IMG/VR virus record: IMGVR_UViG_3300010364_000001
Span: 1-41,695 of that record
Direction: 5' to 3' (one strand)
Source of the DNA: a virus
DNA length: 41,695 nucleotides
The position numbers were made by a program, and so were the translations under genes. Under the pieces are notes generated by a model. It was not told the DNA's origin and did not search any database. It saw only the letters and a list, made by a program, of their open reading frames with translations. Shown one piece after another: positions 13,648 to 20,325 of the stretch. How positions within the stretch are numbered: position 1 is the first letter of the stretch; each line of letters starts with the position of its first letter.

Positions 13648-13750
13648 TTTAAAGCAGTGAGATACTTTAAGATAATTAAAAAACATCATATATCCCTATT
13701 ATTTATGGCTTATCTCACTTTCGAGCCTTAAACAATAGGGATATATTATA
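13648..13750 (+). ncRNA. Pseudoknot-type RNA element 3
   Basis: Stem A AGTGAGATA (13656-13664) pairs with TATCTCACT (13711-13719). Stem B ATATATCCCTATT (13688-13700) pairs perfectly over 13 bp with AATAGGGATATAT (13734-13746). Loops are 23, 10 and 14 bases in the order A-B-A'-B'. Relative to element 2, the A-T pair next to the CCC/GGG core of stem B has become T-A, a compensatory change. The ATCTCACTTT word and the AGCC after it are shared with element 2. It lies upstream of the initiator genes, 74 bases before the ATG at 13824. Confidence 0.7.
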
Positions 13751-13823
13751 TAAGCAAATTAAGAATACCAGTCCTCGGAAAAAAATCCGAATATAAATTA
13801 ATCAATAATCAAATTATAAAATC

Positions 13824-14102
13824 ATGAAAGACGAACAGCATATTATTATTCAAGGCTGGATGATAAATAAATTAAAATTAAGAGGCAACCAATTATTAAT
13901 CTATGCTATTATTTATGGATTTGTCCAAGATTTAAATACTGAATTTATCTGTGAAGCAGATTATTTTTATAAAACTTTAAATATTAGTGAATCTACATCA
14001 TTAAAATCAATAAGATCTTTAATTCGTAAGAAATATATATCAGAAAATAATGATAAAACAAACAATAACCATTTAAGAACTTATAAAATATATAAATTAT
14101 GA
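13824..14102 (+). CDS. Winged-helix protein, likely replication accessory
   Basis: A 92-residue winged-helix protein. The start IIIQGWMINKLKLRGNQLLIYAIIYGF matches the N-terminal domain of many phage replisome-organiser and DnaD-like proteins, and LNISESTSLKSIRSLIRKKYI forms the recognition helix and wing. Only that domain is present. It overlaps the initiator gene by four bases (ATGA), so the two are translated together. It may assist or regulate initiation at the iterons in the next gene. Confidence 0.78.
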   Translation: MKDEQHIIIQGWMINKLKLRGNQLLIYAIIYGFVQDLNTEFICEADYFYKTLNISESTSLKSIRSLIRKKYISENNDKTNNNHLRTYKIYKL

Positions 14103-14902
14103 GTTCAAAAATTAAAATGGCTTTTGATACCAAAATAGCTAAAATAGTTGGTACCGATGCTGCAATAATACTTTCTAACATAGAATTTTGGGTATTTAAA
14201 AACCAAGCTAACGAACATCATTTTTATGATGATGATTATTGGACTTACAATAGCATAAAAGCATTTGAAAAGATGTTTGATTATTTAAGTAGTGGCCAAA
14301 TAAGAACCTGTCTTGACAAGTTAGAAAAACAAGGTTTTCTTAAATCTGGTAATTATAATGAAACGAAATATGATAGGACAAAATGGTATTCTTTAGGATC
14401 TTCTTTTTATGAAATTACATCTGAAAATAACCATTTGTTGAAATCAACAAATGCATTTGTTGAAATTGACAAATGCATTTATTCAAATCAACAAATGGAT
14501 TTGTTGAAACCTGTAAATGGATTTGTTGAAATCAACAAACCTATACCAGATAATAAACCAGATAATAAACCAAATAATAAACCTTTTAAAGAAAATCAAG
14601 AAATTTTAAACGGTAATAGAAATGAAAATTTTGGAAATGAACTCTTGGAAAACGATAATTGGAAAGAATCTATTCTTATTCAAAATGAATTTTCTAAAAA
14701 AGGATGGGGATTTCAGCAATTAGAAATATTCATTCGGAATTTCAATGTAAAACTCAATTCCGAATTAGATATTAAAAATTCAAAAAAAGATTATGCTAGC
14801 CATTTCTCCAGATGGCTTTCAGGTGAAATAAAAAACCAAGAAAAAATTAAAATACAAAATTCAAATGGTACTCATCCGACTATGTCTCGTAGAATATCAT
14901 AA
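14099..14902 (+). CDS. Replication initiator, lambda O-like in layout
   Basis: A 267-residue protein with an N-terminal winged-helix DNA-binding domain (about 1-105; YWTYNSIKAFEKMFDYLSSGQIRTCLDKLEKQGFL carries the helices). A low-complexity linker covers about 110-175, and a C-terminal helical domain (NDNWKESILIQNEFSKKGW ... DYASHFSRWLSGEIKNQEK) is of the kind that contacts a helicase or loader. The linker DNA holds five 22-bp iterons and a 12-bp AT-rich repeat (PDNKPDNKPNNKP), so gene and origin appear to be one unit as in lambda O. The primase-helicase lies 0.4 kb downstream. Confidence 0.85.
   Translation: MSSKIKMAFDTKIAKIVGTDAAIILSNIEFWVFKNQANEHHFYDDDYWTYNSIKAFEKMFDYLSSGQIRTCLDKLEKQGFLKSGNYNETKYDRTKWYSLGSSFYEITSENNHLLKSTNAFVEIDKCIYSNQQMDLLKPVNGFVEINKPIPDNKPDNKPNNKPFKENQEILNGNRNENFGNELLENDNWKESILIQNEFSKKGWGFQQLEIFIRNFNVKLNSELDIKNSKKDYASHFSRWLSGEIKNQEKIKIQNSNGTHPTMSRRIS
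14432..14541 (+). repeat. Five tandem 22-bp iterons, probable replication origin
   Basis: Five head-to-tail units start at 14432, 14454, 14476, 14498 and 14520, each 22 bp. The first is a near-perfect palindrome with arms CATTTGTTGA and TCAACAAATG. Units 2 to 5 vary mostly in the right arm, and unit 5 ends imperfectly. Because 22 is not a multiple of three, the reading frame changes from unit to unit, so the repeat is conserved as DNA and not as protein. They are the likely binding sites of the initiator. Confidence 0.88.
14541..14583 (+). repeat. 12-bp AT-rich tandem repeat beside the iterons
   Basis: Three near-identical 12-bp units around ACCAGATAATAA, in frame as DNKP/NNKP. This AT-rich stretch directly after the iterons is a candidate duplex-unwinding element, by analogy with the lambda origin. 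Confidence 0.6.
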
Positions 14903-15024
14903 TATACCAAGTTTGGTACTAAATTTTAATTCTAAGGTAATTTTATATAAAAATCAATTATCTCTATTTTAAAAAAAAACAATCGCTTAAAACGCTTTAA
15001 AATCAATTTATTAAAATAAACGAA

Positions 15025-15279
15025 ATGGAGGATAAAAGAAATCGAATTAAAAAATCATTGCGATTAGCAATGATTTTTAGTGGTAAAAAATTAAATAATT
15101 TAGATTTAGCAATAGAAGATATTAATAATCATTTCCAACATGTTGAAATAAAATTTATCGAATTAGCTATAAAAGAAGGATCATTAGGATATTATGGAGA
15201 AGTTGATAAATTATCAATTCAAATAATTTGCATTTGGATAAACAAATCCATCGAAAAATATAGATCAAATTTTATTTAA
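15025..15279 (+). CDS. Small conserved phage protein
   Basis: An 84-residue protein ending in the block IELAIKEGSLGYYGEVDKLSIQIICIWINKSI, a pattern seen in short phage proteins that precede replication helicase genes in Bacteroidota phages. It could be a helicase-loader-type partner, but no ATPase motif is present and the function is unknown. It starts 122 bases after the initiator and ends five bases before the primase-helicase. Confidence 0.72.
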   Translation: MEDKRNRIKKSLRLAMIFSGKKLNNLDLAIEDINNHFQHVEIKFIELAIKEGSLGYYGEVDKLSIQIICIWINKSIEKYRSNFI

Positions 15280-15284
15280 AATTC

Positions 15285-17075
15285 ATGAAAACAATATTCG
15301 CTTGGTCAAAAATTCAAACAAACAAAACTTCTGGTAATATCAAAGCTACTTGTCCAGAATGTATAGATTCCAGAACTAACAAAAAAGATAAATCACTTCA
15401 AGTAAATTTTACTAATGGTATTGCTCATTGTCATTACTGCCATGCGATTAGTTTCAGGGATTCAATAGAACGAAAAACGGAGCAACAAAACTTCAAATTA
15501 CCAGTCCAAACTTGGAGAAATTACACTAATCTCTCAGAAGCAATGGTAAAATATCTTGAAAGCAGAAAAATATCTCAATCAACAGCGATAAATTTTAGCT
15601 TAACAGAAGAAGAATATTATCAGCCACAATTGGAAAAAAAAGTCAATAATCTGGTATTTAATTATTTTGAAGGTGAAATTTTAATAAATAAAAAATATCG
15701 ATCAGGAGGTAAAAAATTTACTCAAAGTGCAGGAACAAAATCGATTTTTTATAATATAAATTCAATTATTGGACAAGAAGAATGTTTTATTGTAGAAGGC
15801 GAATTAGACGTTTTGTCAATGTATGAAATCGGTATAAAAAATTGTATTTCATTGCCTAATGGAGCAAATGACAATGATAATGTTTGGATGAATTGCGAAA
15901 AATATCTAAAAGACATTAAAAAATTCTTCATAGCAACCGACAATGATGACAAAGGAAATGAGGTTGCAGATAAGATTGCACAACGATTAGGTCGCTGGAG
16001 ATGCGAAAGAGTGATTTTTAACCACAAAGATGCTAATGAGGACTTGATAGACGGTTCGTTGAAAAATAGTGTTTTAAATCGCTTAAAATACCCTGTATCA
16101 GGAATTTTTAATTCAGAAGATATTTATGATGATGTTTTAAATATTTATGAAAATGGATTACCGCCTACAATCTATCCTAAACATCCTTGTTTTGGTAATC
16201 TAAAAAATATATTTACTGTAATGCGCGGACATTTAGTTACTTGTACGGGAATTCCGAGCCACGGCAAATCGAATTTCACCGAATGGTACATTTTAAATCT
16301 GGTTAAAGATTATGATATGAAAGCATCATTCTTTTCTCCAGAGCATTATCCTTTAGAACTTCATCAATCAACATTTATAGAAAAAACTTTTGGTAAAAAT
16401 TTCTTCAAAGAAATATATGGCGTTCCAAGGATTATTACATACGACATTGCAAAATATACCGAATGGGCAAAAGAAAAAATTTATTTTACCTATCCTGAAA
16501 ACGGCGAAAATCCAAATTGGGATTGGTTATTGGAAAAATTCAAAGAACAAATGATTACTTATGGTACTGATATTTTTGTGATCGATGCTTTTAATAAAAT
16601 ATCTTTTGCTCAAAAAGGTAATAGATTGGAATTAATCGGCGATATTTTAACCAAATTAACCGCTTTTGCGCAAATGAATAATGTTATTATTTTTCTTGTC
16701 GCTCATCCTACAAAAATGCCAAAAACTACAAATGGTTTATATGCTTCACCTAGCCTTTATGATGTATCTGGTTCATCGGATTTTAGAAATCAAACTCACG
16801 ATGGATTCAGTATTTATAGATATTTTGGTGATGAAGAAAATGAAGCCAGAACTGTTTTTGAAAATCTGAAAACTAAAATGAAATTTCAGGGTGAAATTGG
16901 AGGTCAAGTTGAATTTGACTATCATATTCCATCAGGAAGGTATTATGAAAAAGGAACTGAATATCAACCATTCAATCTTATGGATTGGGATCAAGATCCA
17001 AATTTATTTACTCCGAAATTAGAAGAATTGCCAGATATTTTTGAATCAATAGAATCAGAAGATTTGCCTTTTTAA
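15285..17075 (+). CDS. Bifunctional primase-helicase (DnaG/DnaB, T7 gp4-like)
   Basis: A 596-residue replicative enzyme that would unwind the fork and lay down primers. The N-terminal zinc motif is CPEC (23-26) with CHYC (49-52). The Toprim core has VEGELDVLS (169-177) and IATDNDDKG (215-223). The C-terminal RecA-like helicase has Walker A GIPSHGKS (321-328), Walker B DIFVIDAF (428-435) and a later LVAHPTK segment, the usual DnaB motif 3. The length and order match the T7 gp4 type. The tail ends in EDLPF, like SSB tips, which is odd for a helicase. Confidence 0.93.
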   Translation: MKTIFAWSKIQTNKTSGNIKATCPECIDSRTNKKDKSLQVNFTNGIAHCHYCHAISFRDSIERKTEQQNFKLPVQTWRNYTNLSEAMVKYLESRKISQSTAINFSLTEEEYYQPQLEKKVNNLVFNYFEGEILINKKYRSGGKKFTQSAGTKSIFYNINSIIGQEECFIVEGELDVLSMYEIGIKNCISLPNGANDNDNVWMNCEKYLKDIKKFFIATDNDDKGNEVADKIAQRLGRWRCERVIFNHKDANEDLIDGSLKNSVLNRLKYPVSGIFNSEDIYDDVLNIYENGLPPTIYPKHPCFGNLKNIFTVMRGHLVTCTGIPSHGKSNFTEWYILNLVKDYDMKASFFSPEHYPLELHQSTFIEKTFGKNFFKEIYGVPRIITYDIAKYTEWAKEKIYFTYPENGENPNWDWLLEKFKEQMITYGTDIFVIDAFNKISFAQKGNRLELIGDILTKLTAFAQMNNVIIFLVAHPTKMPKTTNGLYASPSLYDVSGSSDFRNQTHDGFSIYRYFGDEENEARTVFENLKTKMKFQGEIGGQVEFDYHIPSGRYYEKGTEYQPFNLMDWDQDPNLFTPKLEELPDIFESIESEDLPF

Positions 17076-17117
17076 AAATAAAAATCATATCTTAGATATT
17101 ATCATAATAATTACGAT

Positions 17118-17192
17118 ATGATTAAGATAACAATTATAATAATGGCTATTATTCTTGCATTTATATTAAATGATGATGATACTCTAACATAA
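17118..17192 (+). CDS. Possible 24-residue membrane peptide
   Basis: A very short frame, ATG to stop, encoding a hydrophobic Ile-rich segment followed by DDDTLT. It sits in the 146-base gap between the primase-helicase and the HAD gene. Small membrane peptides are common in phages, but AT-rich DNA gives such frames by chance. Confidence 0.3.
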   Translation: MIKITIIIMAIILAFILNDDDTLT

Positions 17193-17221
17193 TCAATTTA
17201 TATTTAAATCGTATTATAATC

Positions 17222-17623
17222 ATGGATGAATATATGAAACCTGATGCGCTTCTGAATAAATTGATTTCAAAACACGAAAAACGCGGATATATAGCCATAG
17301 CCTGTGACTTCGATCATACTTTATATTCAGATGATACTGGACAATCTTATGAAATGGTAAGGCAATTATTAAGAGATTTAAAGGCTAGCGGTCAATATAT
17401 TATTATCTGGACTGCAAATATTGAAATTGCATTTATCAGAAACTTTCTTTTCAAACATGGAATTCCTTTCGATGGGATAAATTGTGAACCGCCTTATATT
17501 AAAGATGAGAAAACCACAAGAAAGATCCAATTTGAGGCTTGTTTGGATGATACATGTGGTTTAAAAGAAGTGTACGATACTTTAGTTAAATTTTTAAAAC
17601 ATATAAATCATGAATTGGATTAG
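17222..17623 (+). CDS. HAD-superfamily phosphatase
   Basis: A 133-residue haloacid-dehalogenase-fold protein. Motif I is DFDHT (29-33) with nucleophile Asp29 and acid/base Asp31, motif II is WTAN with Thr64, and the Lys/Asp end is near TRKIQFEACLDD (99-110). Similar small HAD proteins in phages act on nucleotides or 5'/3' DNA ends. The lack of a cap domain suggests a larger substrate, such as a nucleic acid end. It overlaps the next gene by 14 bases. Confidence 0.82.
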   Translation: MDEYMKPDALLNKLISKHEKRGYIAIACDFDHTLYSDDTGQSYEMVRQLLRDLKASGQYIIIWTANIEIAFIRNFLFKHGIPFDGINCEPPYIKDEKTTRKIQFEACLDDTCGLKEVYDTLVKFLKHINHELD

Positions 17624-17822
17624 AATCAATACTTTGGAAGATTTGCCAGACGAAACCTGTGATGTTTTTTTTATTCCAACCCATCATAATAGGGTAGTGT
17701 TAGGTCATTTTTACCTAGGTCCTTATGGAGATTTTTATTTTGGAGATGGACAGCATGTTATAGATGCAGGTCAAGTTTCCCATTATCAAAAAATAATAGA
17801 ACCTGATATGCCACAAGAATAA
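17610..17822 (+). CDS. Small DUF551-like protein
   Basis: A 70-residue protein, WIRINTLEDLP at the start and SHYQKIIEP near the end, with an aromatic centre (GHFYLGPYGDFYFGDG). It resembles the C-terminal half of the protein at 241-681. DUF551-like proteins are common small phage proteins of unknown function. Confidence 0.72.
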   Translation: MNWIRINTLEDLPDETCDVFFIPTHHNRVVLGHFYLGPYGDFYFGDGQHVIDAGQVSHYQKIIEPDMPQE

Positions 17823-17832
17823 ATATTATTTT

Positions 17833-18030
17833 ATGGAAATCCCTTTATTCTCGCATGTTTGGAAAGGCGTATATCGATGGCAACCAACTAAGGCCACGTA
17901 TTACGATTTTAAATATGTGGAATATTTAGGAACAAGTTCTGAAGGCCGTATTTATCTTGCTTGGACAGCAACAGAAAGATTCATTTTATTGGATTCCAGA
18001 AATATTTCTACAAGCCTTATTAAATCTTAA
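17833..18030 (+). CDS. Small hypothetical protein
   Basis: A 65-residue Trp/Tyr-rich protein (VWKGVYRWQPTKATYYDFKYVEYLG), probably a small beta-rich fold. No family recognised. It lies 10 bases after the preceding gene, and the next frame follows without a gap. Confidence 0.65.
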   Translation: MEIPLFSHVWKGVYRWQPTKATYYDFKYVEYLGTSSEGRIYLAWTATERFILLDSRNISTSLIKS

Positions 18031-18213
18031 TTGCTTTTCGATGATGAAAATATTGAAATCATCGCTATGAAAGGAGATAAAATCTTTAAAACAATTATAA
18101 CTATTTCCGAGTGGAAACGCTTTAAAAAAAAGTCTGGATGGAAATATGTAGCCTATCAGATAGGGTTTTCACAATATAATTTGTCGGATAAAACAATCTA
18201 TATGCGGCATTGA
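18031..18213 (+). CDS. Small hypothetical protein, start uncertain
   Basis: A 60-residue frame that opens with TTG directly after the previous stop codon. An ATG at 18067 would give 48 residues (MKGDKIFKTIITISEWKRF). The Lys/Trp-rich middle could bind nucleic acid. It is the last gene of the right plus-strand operon. Confidence 0.55.
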   Translation: MLFDDENIEIIAMKGDKIFKTIITISEWKRFKKKSGWKYVAYQIGFSQYNLSDKTIYMRH

Positions 18214-18222
18214 TTTTCAAAA

Positions 18223-18256
18223 TTGGATACCTATTCCGATTCCAAAGAGAATAGGC
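18223..18256 (+). ncRNA. Possible fourth, minimal interleaved hairpin element
   Basis: TTGGA (18223-18227) pairs with TCCAA (18241-18245), and CCTATTC (18230-18236) pairs with GAATAGG (18249-18255). The order A-B-A'-B' is the same as in the three larger elements, but stem A is only 5 bp, loops are much shorter and no promoter is seen. It may be chance or a decayed copy. Confidence 0.25.
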
Positions 18257-18300
18257 TTTAAACGCTTTTTATTTCAATTATGGAATGGAGAAGAATAAAA

Positions 18301-18332
18301 AAAAATCGCTATTAATAGCGATTTTTATTTTT
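18301..18332. terminator. Bidirectional intrinsic terminator
   Basis: A perfect palindrome of 26 bases with arms AAAAATCGCTATT and AATAGCGATTTTT, followed by further T residues. It lies between the end of the plus-strand operon (18213) and the minus-strand gene ending at 18333. Confidence 0.9.
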
Positions 18333-18557
18333 TTACATAATAGGTATATTATCAGGATCAATTGATTTAGCTACAAAATATTCCTCAAGCATTTTATAAG
18401 CCTTTACAGTATATTTTATATGTCCTTGTCCTTGAGGGTGTTTTTTTAACTCTTTTTTAGCACAACAAATTGCATTATAAATTTGTGTTAAAACCATTTT
18501 CTCTGAATAACTCATATCAAGAGGAAATTTTCTAGCAAATTCACTAAAATGTTCCAT
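18333..18557 (-). CDS. Small hypothetical protein
   Basis: A 74-residue helical protein (MSYSEKMVLTQIYNAICCAKKELKKHPQGQG) with two adjacent cysteines and a Lys-rich centre. No membrane span, no recognised family. It is two bases downstream of the following entry on the same strand and ends at a strong terminator. Confidence 0.65.
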   Translation of the reverse strand: MEHFSEFARKFPLDMSYSEKMVLTQIYNAICCAKKELKKHPQGQGHIKYTVKAYKMLEEYFVAKSIDPDNIPIM

Positions 18558-18559
18558 AA

Positions 18560-18880
18560 TTATTTATTATTATGATTATTAATATTTTGAGGCTTGTTCA
18601 TATTTTGAATCTGATTACTTAGATTCGCGACCATAGCCTTTAATTCTGAAATCTCTTGGCTATTATTTATGGCATTTGGATTGTATTTTTGATTATACCA
18701 AGTATTAAAAGATTCTTTATAAATCTCAGTAGCTTCGCTTCCTTCTTTAGTTTGGATATATTCAATATATTTTCCTTGTTTCATTTCATCTAATAATTGT
18801 TCAGGTGTTTTTTGAACTGGAGGAATATATTTACTGTTACCCTGCAACTGACTCAATAATTGATCGTAATAGGTGTTCAT
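18560..18880 (-). CDS. Hypothetical protein with C-terminal coiled coil
   Basis: A 106-residue protein. The first half is Pro/Gln-rich, then SQEISELKAMVANLSNQIQNM (about 73-93) is a clear short coiled coil, followed by an Asn-rich tail. It may be a minor virion or scaffolding-like protein, judged only from its build and its Gly-rich neighbour. An upstream terminator separates it from the 243-aa gene. Confidence 0.68.
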   Translation of the reverse strand: MNTYYDQLLSQLQGNSKYIPPVQKTPEQLLDEMKQGKYIEYIQTKEGSEATEIYKESFNTWYNQKYNPNAINNSQEISELKAMVANLSNQIQNMNKPQNINNHNNK

Positions 18881-18900
18881 TTTTTTCTTGATTAAAATAA

Positions 18901-18938
18901 AAAACCGCCTAAAAAAATTAGGTTTTTTAGGCGGTAAT
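18901..18938 (-). terminator. Intrinsic terminator after the Gly-rich protein gene
   Basis: ACCGCCTAAAAAA (18903-18915) pairs over 13 bp with TTTTTTAGGCGGT (18922-18934). On the minus strand it lies just after the stop codon of the 243-aa gene. The two genes beyond it must depend on read-through or a promoter I do not see. Confidence 0.88.
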
Positions 18939-18945
18939 TCTTTTA

Positions 18946-19677
18946 CTATTTGCCGTTCACCGATGTTGGATTGGCTGTTTGGGTTGTCGCCTGCAAACCC
19001 CCAACATTAATATTTTCTTGTTGGCTTCTTGACCATGCAAGTTGATTTCCGATTTGATTGAAAGAACCAAAAATTCCATCAATTCTACGGTGAACATCAA
19101 AATCGCGAACCATTTGTTTTTGCTCTTGTTGTTGGAACTGGGTAGCCACGGCAGTATTTTGATTGGAAATACTGATTTCGATTTCTTTAGAACGCAATCC
19201 GTGTCTAGTTTCAGCCAATTCCAATAACAACGCATCTTTTTCTGATTCGTTGATTCGTGCAATTATGGCTGCTGTTTGCAAAACTCCGGCTTCTTTAAGC
19301 TCTGTGATGTTCTGATTATTTGCAATAGCTAAAGCAGTCATTTGGTTGCCCAATTGTTGCTGATTTCGCTCGGCTTGGATTGCAGCAGCATACGCTTGTT
19401 GAGCAGAAGCCATTTCAGATCCACATATTGCAGCAGCTAAAGCGCGGCCCTCAAAAACTGTCTGATCTTTAGCTCCAGCAATAGCTTGAAGCGTAGCTAA
19501 TTCATTACGGCATCCACCACCATCATCATCATGTCCATGTCTGCCTCTGAGACCATCTAATCCAATTAAACCAAATAATCCGACAGCACCTAAGCCACCA
19601 AATCCACCACCGAATCCACCAAATCCACCACCGCCCATGCCGATAGCGTTACTTTCAAAACCACTTGTTAAACTCAT
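18946..19677 (-). CDS. Gly-rich, Ala/Gln-rich protein of unknown function
   Basis: A 243-residue protein in three parts: a Gly/Phe low-complexity head (GMGGGGFGGFGGGFGGLG, about 13-30), a hydrophobic GLFGLIGLDGL with an RGRHGHDDDGGG metal-like stretch (to about 55), and a long helical Ala/Gln region with likely coiled coil. The build resembles virion-associated or cell-surface proteins and could be self-assembling. It has its own terminator and probably its own promoter opposite the XRE gene, so it seems separately regulated. No recognised family; a lysis role cannot be excluded. Confidence 0.72.
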   Translation of the reverse strand: MSLTSGFESNAIGMGGGGFGGFGGGFGGLGAVGLFGLIGLDGLRGRHGHDDDGGGCRNELATLQAIAGAKDQTVFEGRALAAAICGSEMASAQQAYAAAIQAERNQQQLGNQMTALAIANNQNITELKEAGVLQTAAIIARINESEKDALLLELAETRHGLRSKEIEISISNQNTAVATQFQQQEQKQMVRDFDVHRRIDGIFGSFNQIGNQLAWSRSQQENINVGGLQATTQTANPTSVNGK

Positions 19678-19732
19678 GACTTTATAATTTAAATTATTAA
19701 TAATAATAAAGTTAATAAGATGTCAAATGTTG

Positions 19733-19762
19733 TTTGTAAGAGGAAAAAAGTTGTTAATTTTA
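19733..19762 (+). promoter_or_regulatory. Promoter of the XRE regulator
   Basis: TTTG (19733-19736), an 18-base spacer and TAATTTTA (19755-19762), close to the TTG/TAnnTTTG consensus, 25 bases before the ATG. Confidence 0.5.
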
Positions 19763-19787
19763 CGTTGTTATTAATGAGTATGTAAAA

Positions 19788-20033
19788 ATGTCATCAATAA
19801 ATAAAGAGGTTTCCGATATTGTTATGGCGATAGGTCGTAATGTGAAAAAATATAGACTTCTAAAAGGATTCACACAACAAAATTTAGCATTTAGATGCGA
19901 TCCAATGGATAAAAGTACTGTATCTAATATCGAATGCGGTAATTTCAATGGTTTGAATATAAAAACATTAATAAAAATCTCTTTGGCTTTGGAAGTTCAA
20001 ATTCAGTTATTGTTTGAAAATAATAATGAATAA
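19788..20033 (+). CDS. XRE-family HTH transcriptional regulator
   Basis: An 81-residue Cro/CI-type DNA-binding protein with an HTH at about 15-70: IGRNVKKYRLLKGFTQQNLAFRCDPMDKSTVSNIECGNFNGLNIKTLIKISLALEV. There is no C-terminal dimerisation or cleavage domain, so it is Cro-sized and not a full CI repressor. It is the only XRE gene in the genome and may control the divergent Gly-rich gene or the lytic switch. It is closed by its own terminator. Confidence 0.88.
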   Translation: MSSINKEVSDIVMAIGRNVKKYRLLKGFTQQNLAFRCDPMDKSTVSNIECGNFNGLNIKTLIKISLALEVQIQLLFENNNE

Positions 20034-20063
20034 AAAAAGCGCATTATTTCTAATGCGCTTTTC
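20034..20063. terminator. Bidirectional intrinsic terminator
   Basis: AAAAGCGCATTA (20035-20046) pairs over 12 bp with TAATGCGCTTTT (20051-20062), loop TTTC. It serves the XRE gene on the plus strand and the late operon on the minus strand. Confidence 0.92.
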
Positions 20064-20104
20064 CCTCCTCTCTTTAAAAATCAATTAATAATTAAAAACC
20101 AAAA

Positions 20105-20266
20105 TCAATCTTTATATCTACGTTTTAAATAACGTTGTAGAAAAAAACCAAGTATAACAGTGATTGACATTGTAAGACAAGTCAAAAACAGATTACCTAA
20201 AAAGTCAAGGAATAAAGTGCTAAAAGCTGCTCCAATTCCAAGTGTTATTTGTTCTTCAGTTTTCAT
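20105..20266 (-). CDS. Small membrane protein, holin candidate
   Basis: A 53-residue protein starting MKTEEQITLGIGAAFSTLFL. One long hydrophobic stretch (about 7-44, enough for one or two spans, broken by Asp at 21 and Asn at 25) is followed by a strongly basic tail, QRYLKRRYKD. Small size, membrane segment and basic C-terminus fit phage holins, and it is the last gene of the late operon, 59 bases after the fibre gene. No endolysin is adjacent, so this stays a candidate. Confidence 0.6.
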   Translation of the reverse strand: MKTEEQITLGIGAAFSTLFLDFLGNLFLTCLTMSITVILGFFLQRYLKRRYKD

Positions 20267-20325
20267 ATTATAAAGTTATATAATTTTTTATCTAAAGTTT
20301 AATAAAGTAATCTTATTTTAAATTA

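Noticed and set aside
13208-13750. Type III toxin-antitoxin RNA
   Set aside because: Those antitoxins are tandem short repeats just before a ToxN-like toxin gene and a terminator. Here the elements are single, far apart, and the adjacent proteins do not resemble ToxN.
14432-14541. CRISPR array
   Set aside because: The 22-bp units are directly adjacent with no spacers and lie inside a coding gene; no cas gene is present.
14904-14917. Palindrome TACCAAGTTTGGTA after the initiator gene
   Set aside because: It could be an operator, but it occurs once, has almost no loop as a hairpin and has no T-run, so there is nothing to support a call.
17084-17116. Interleaved pairs ATCATATC/GATATGAT and ATCTTA/TAAGAT
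   Set aside because: The two left arms overlap in sequence, so both stems cannot form fully, and stems are all A-T rich. Chance is likely in this composition.
19760-19948. Minus-strand frame opposite the XRE gene
   Set aside because: The plus-strand frame has a clear HTH, promoter and terminator; the opposite frame has none of these.
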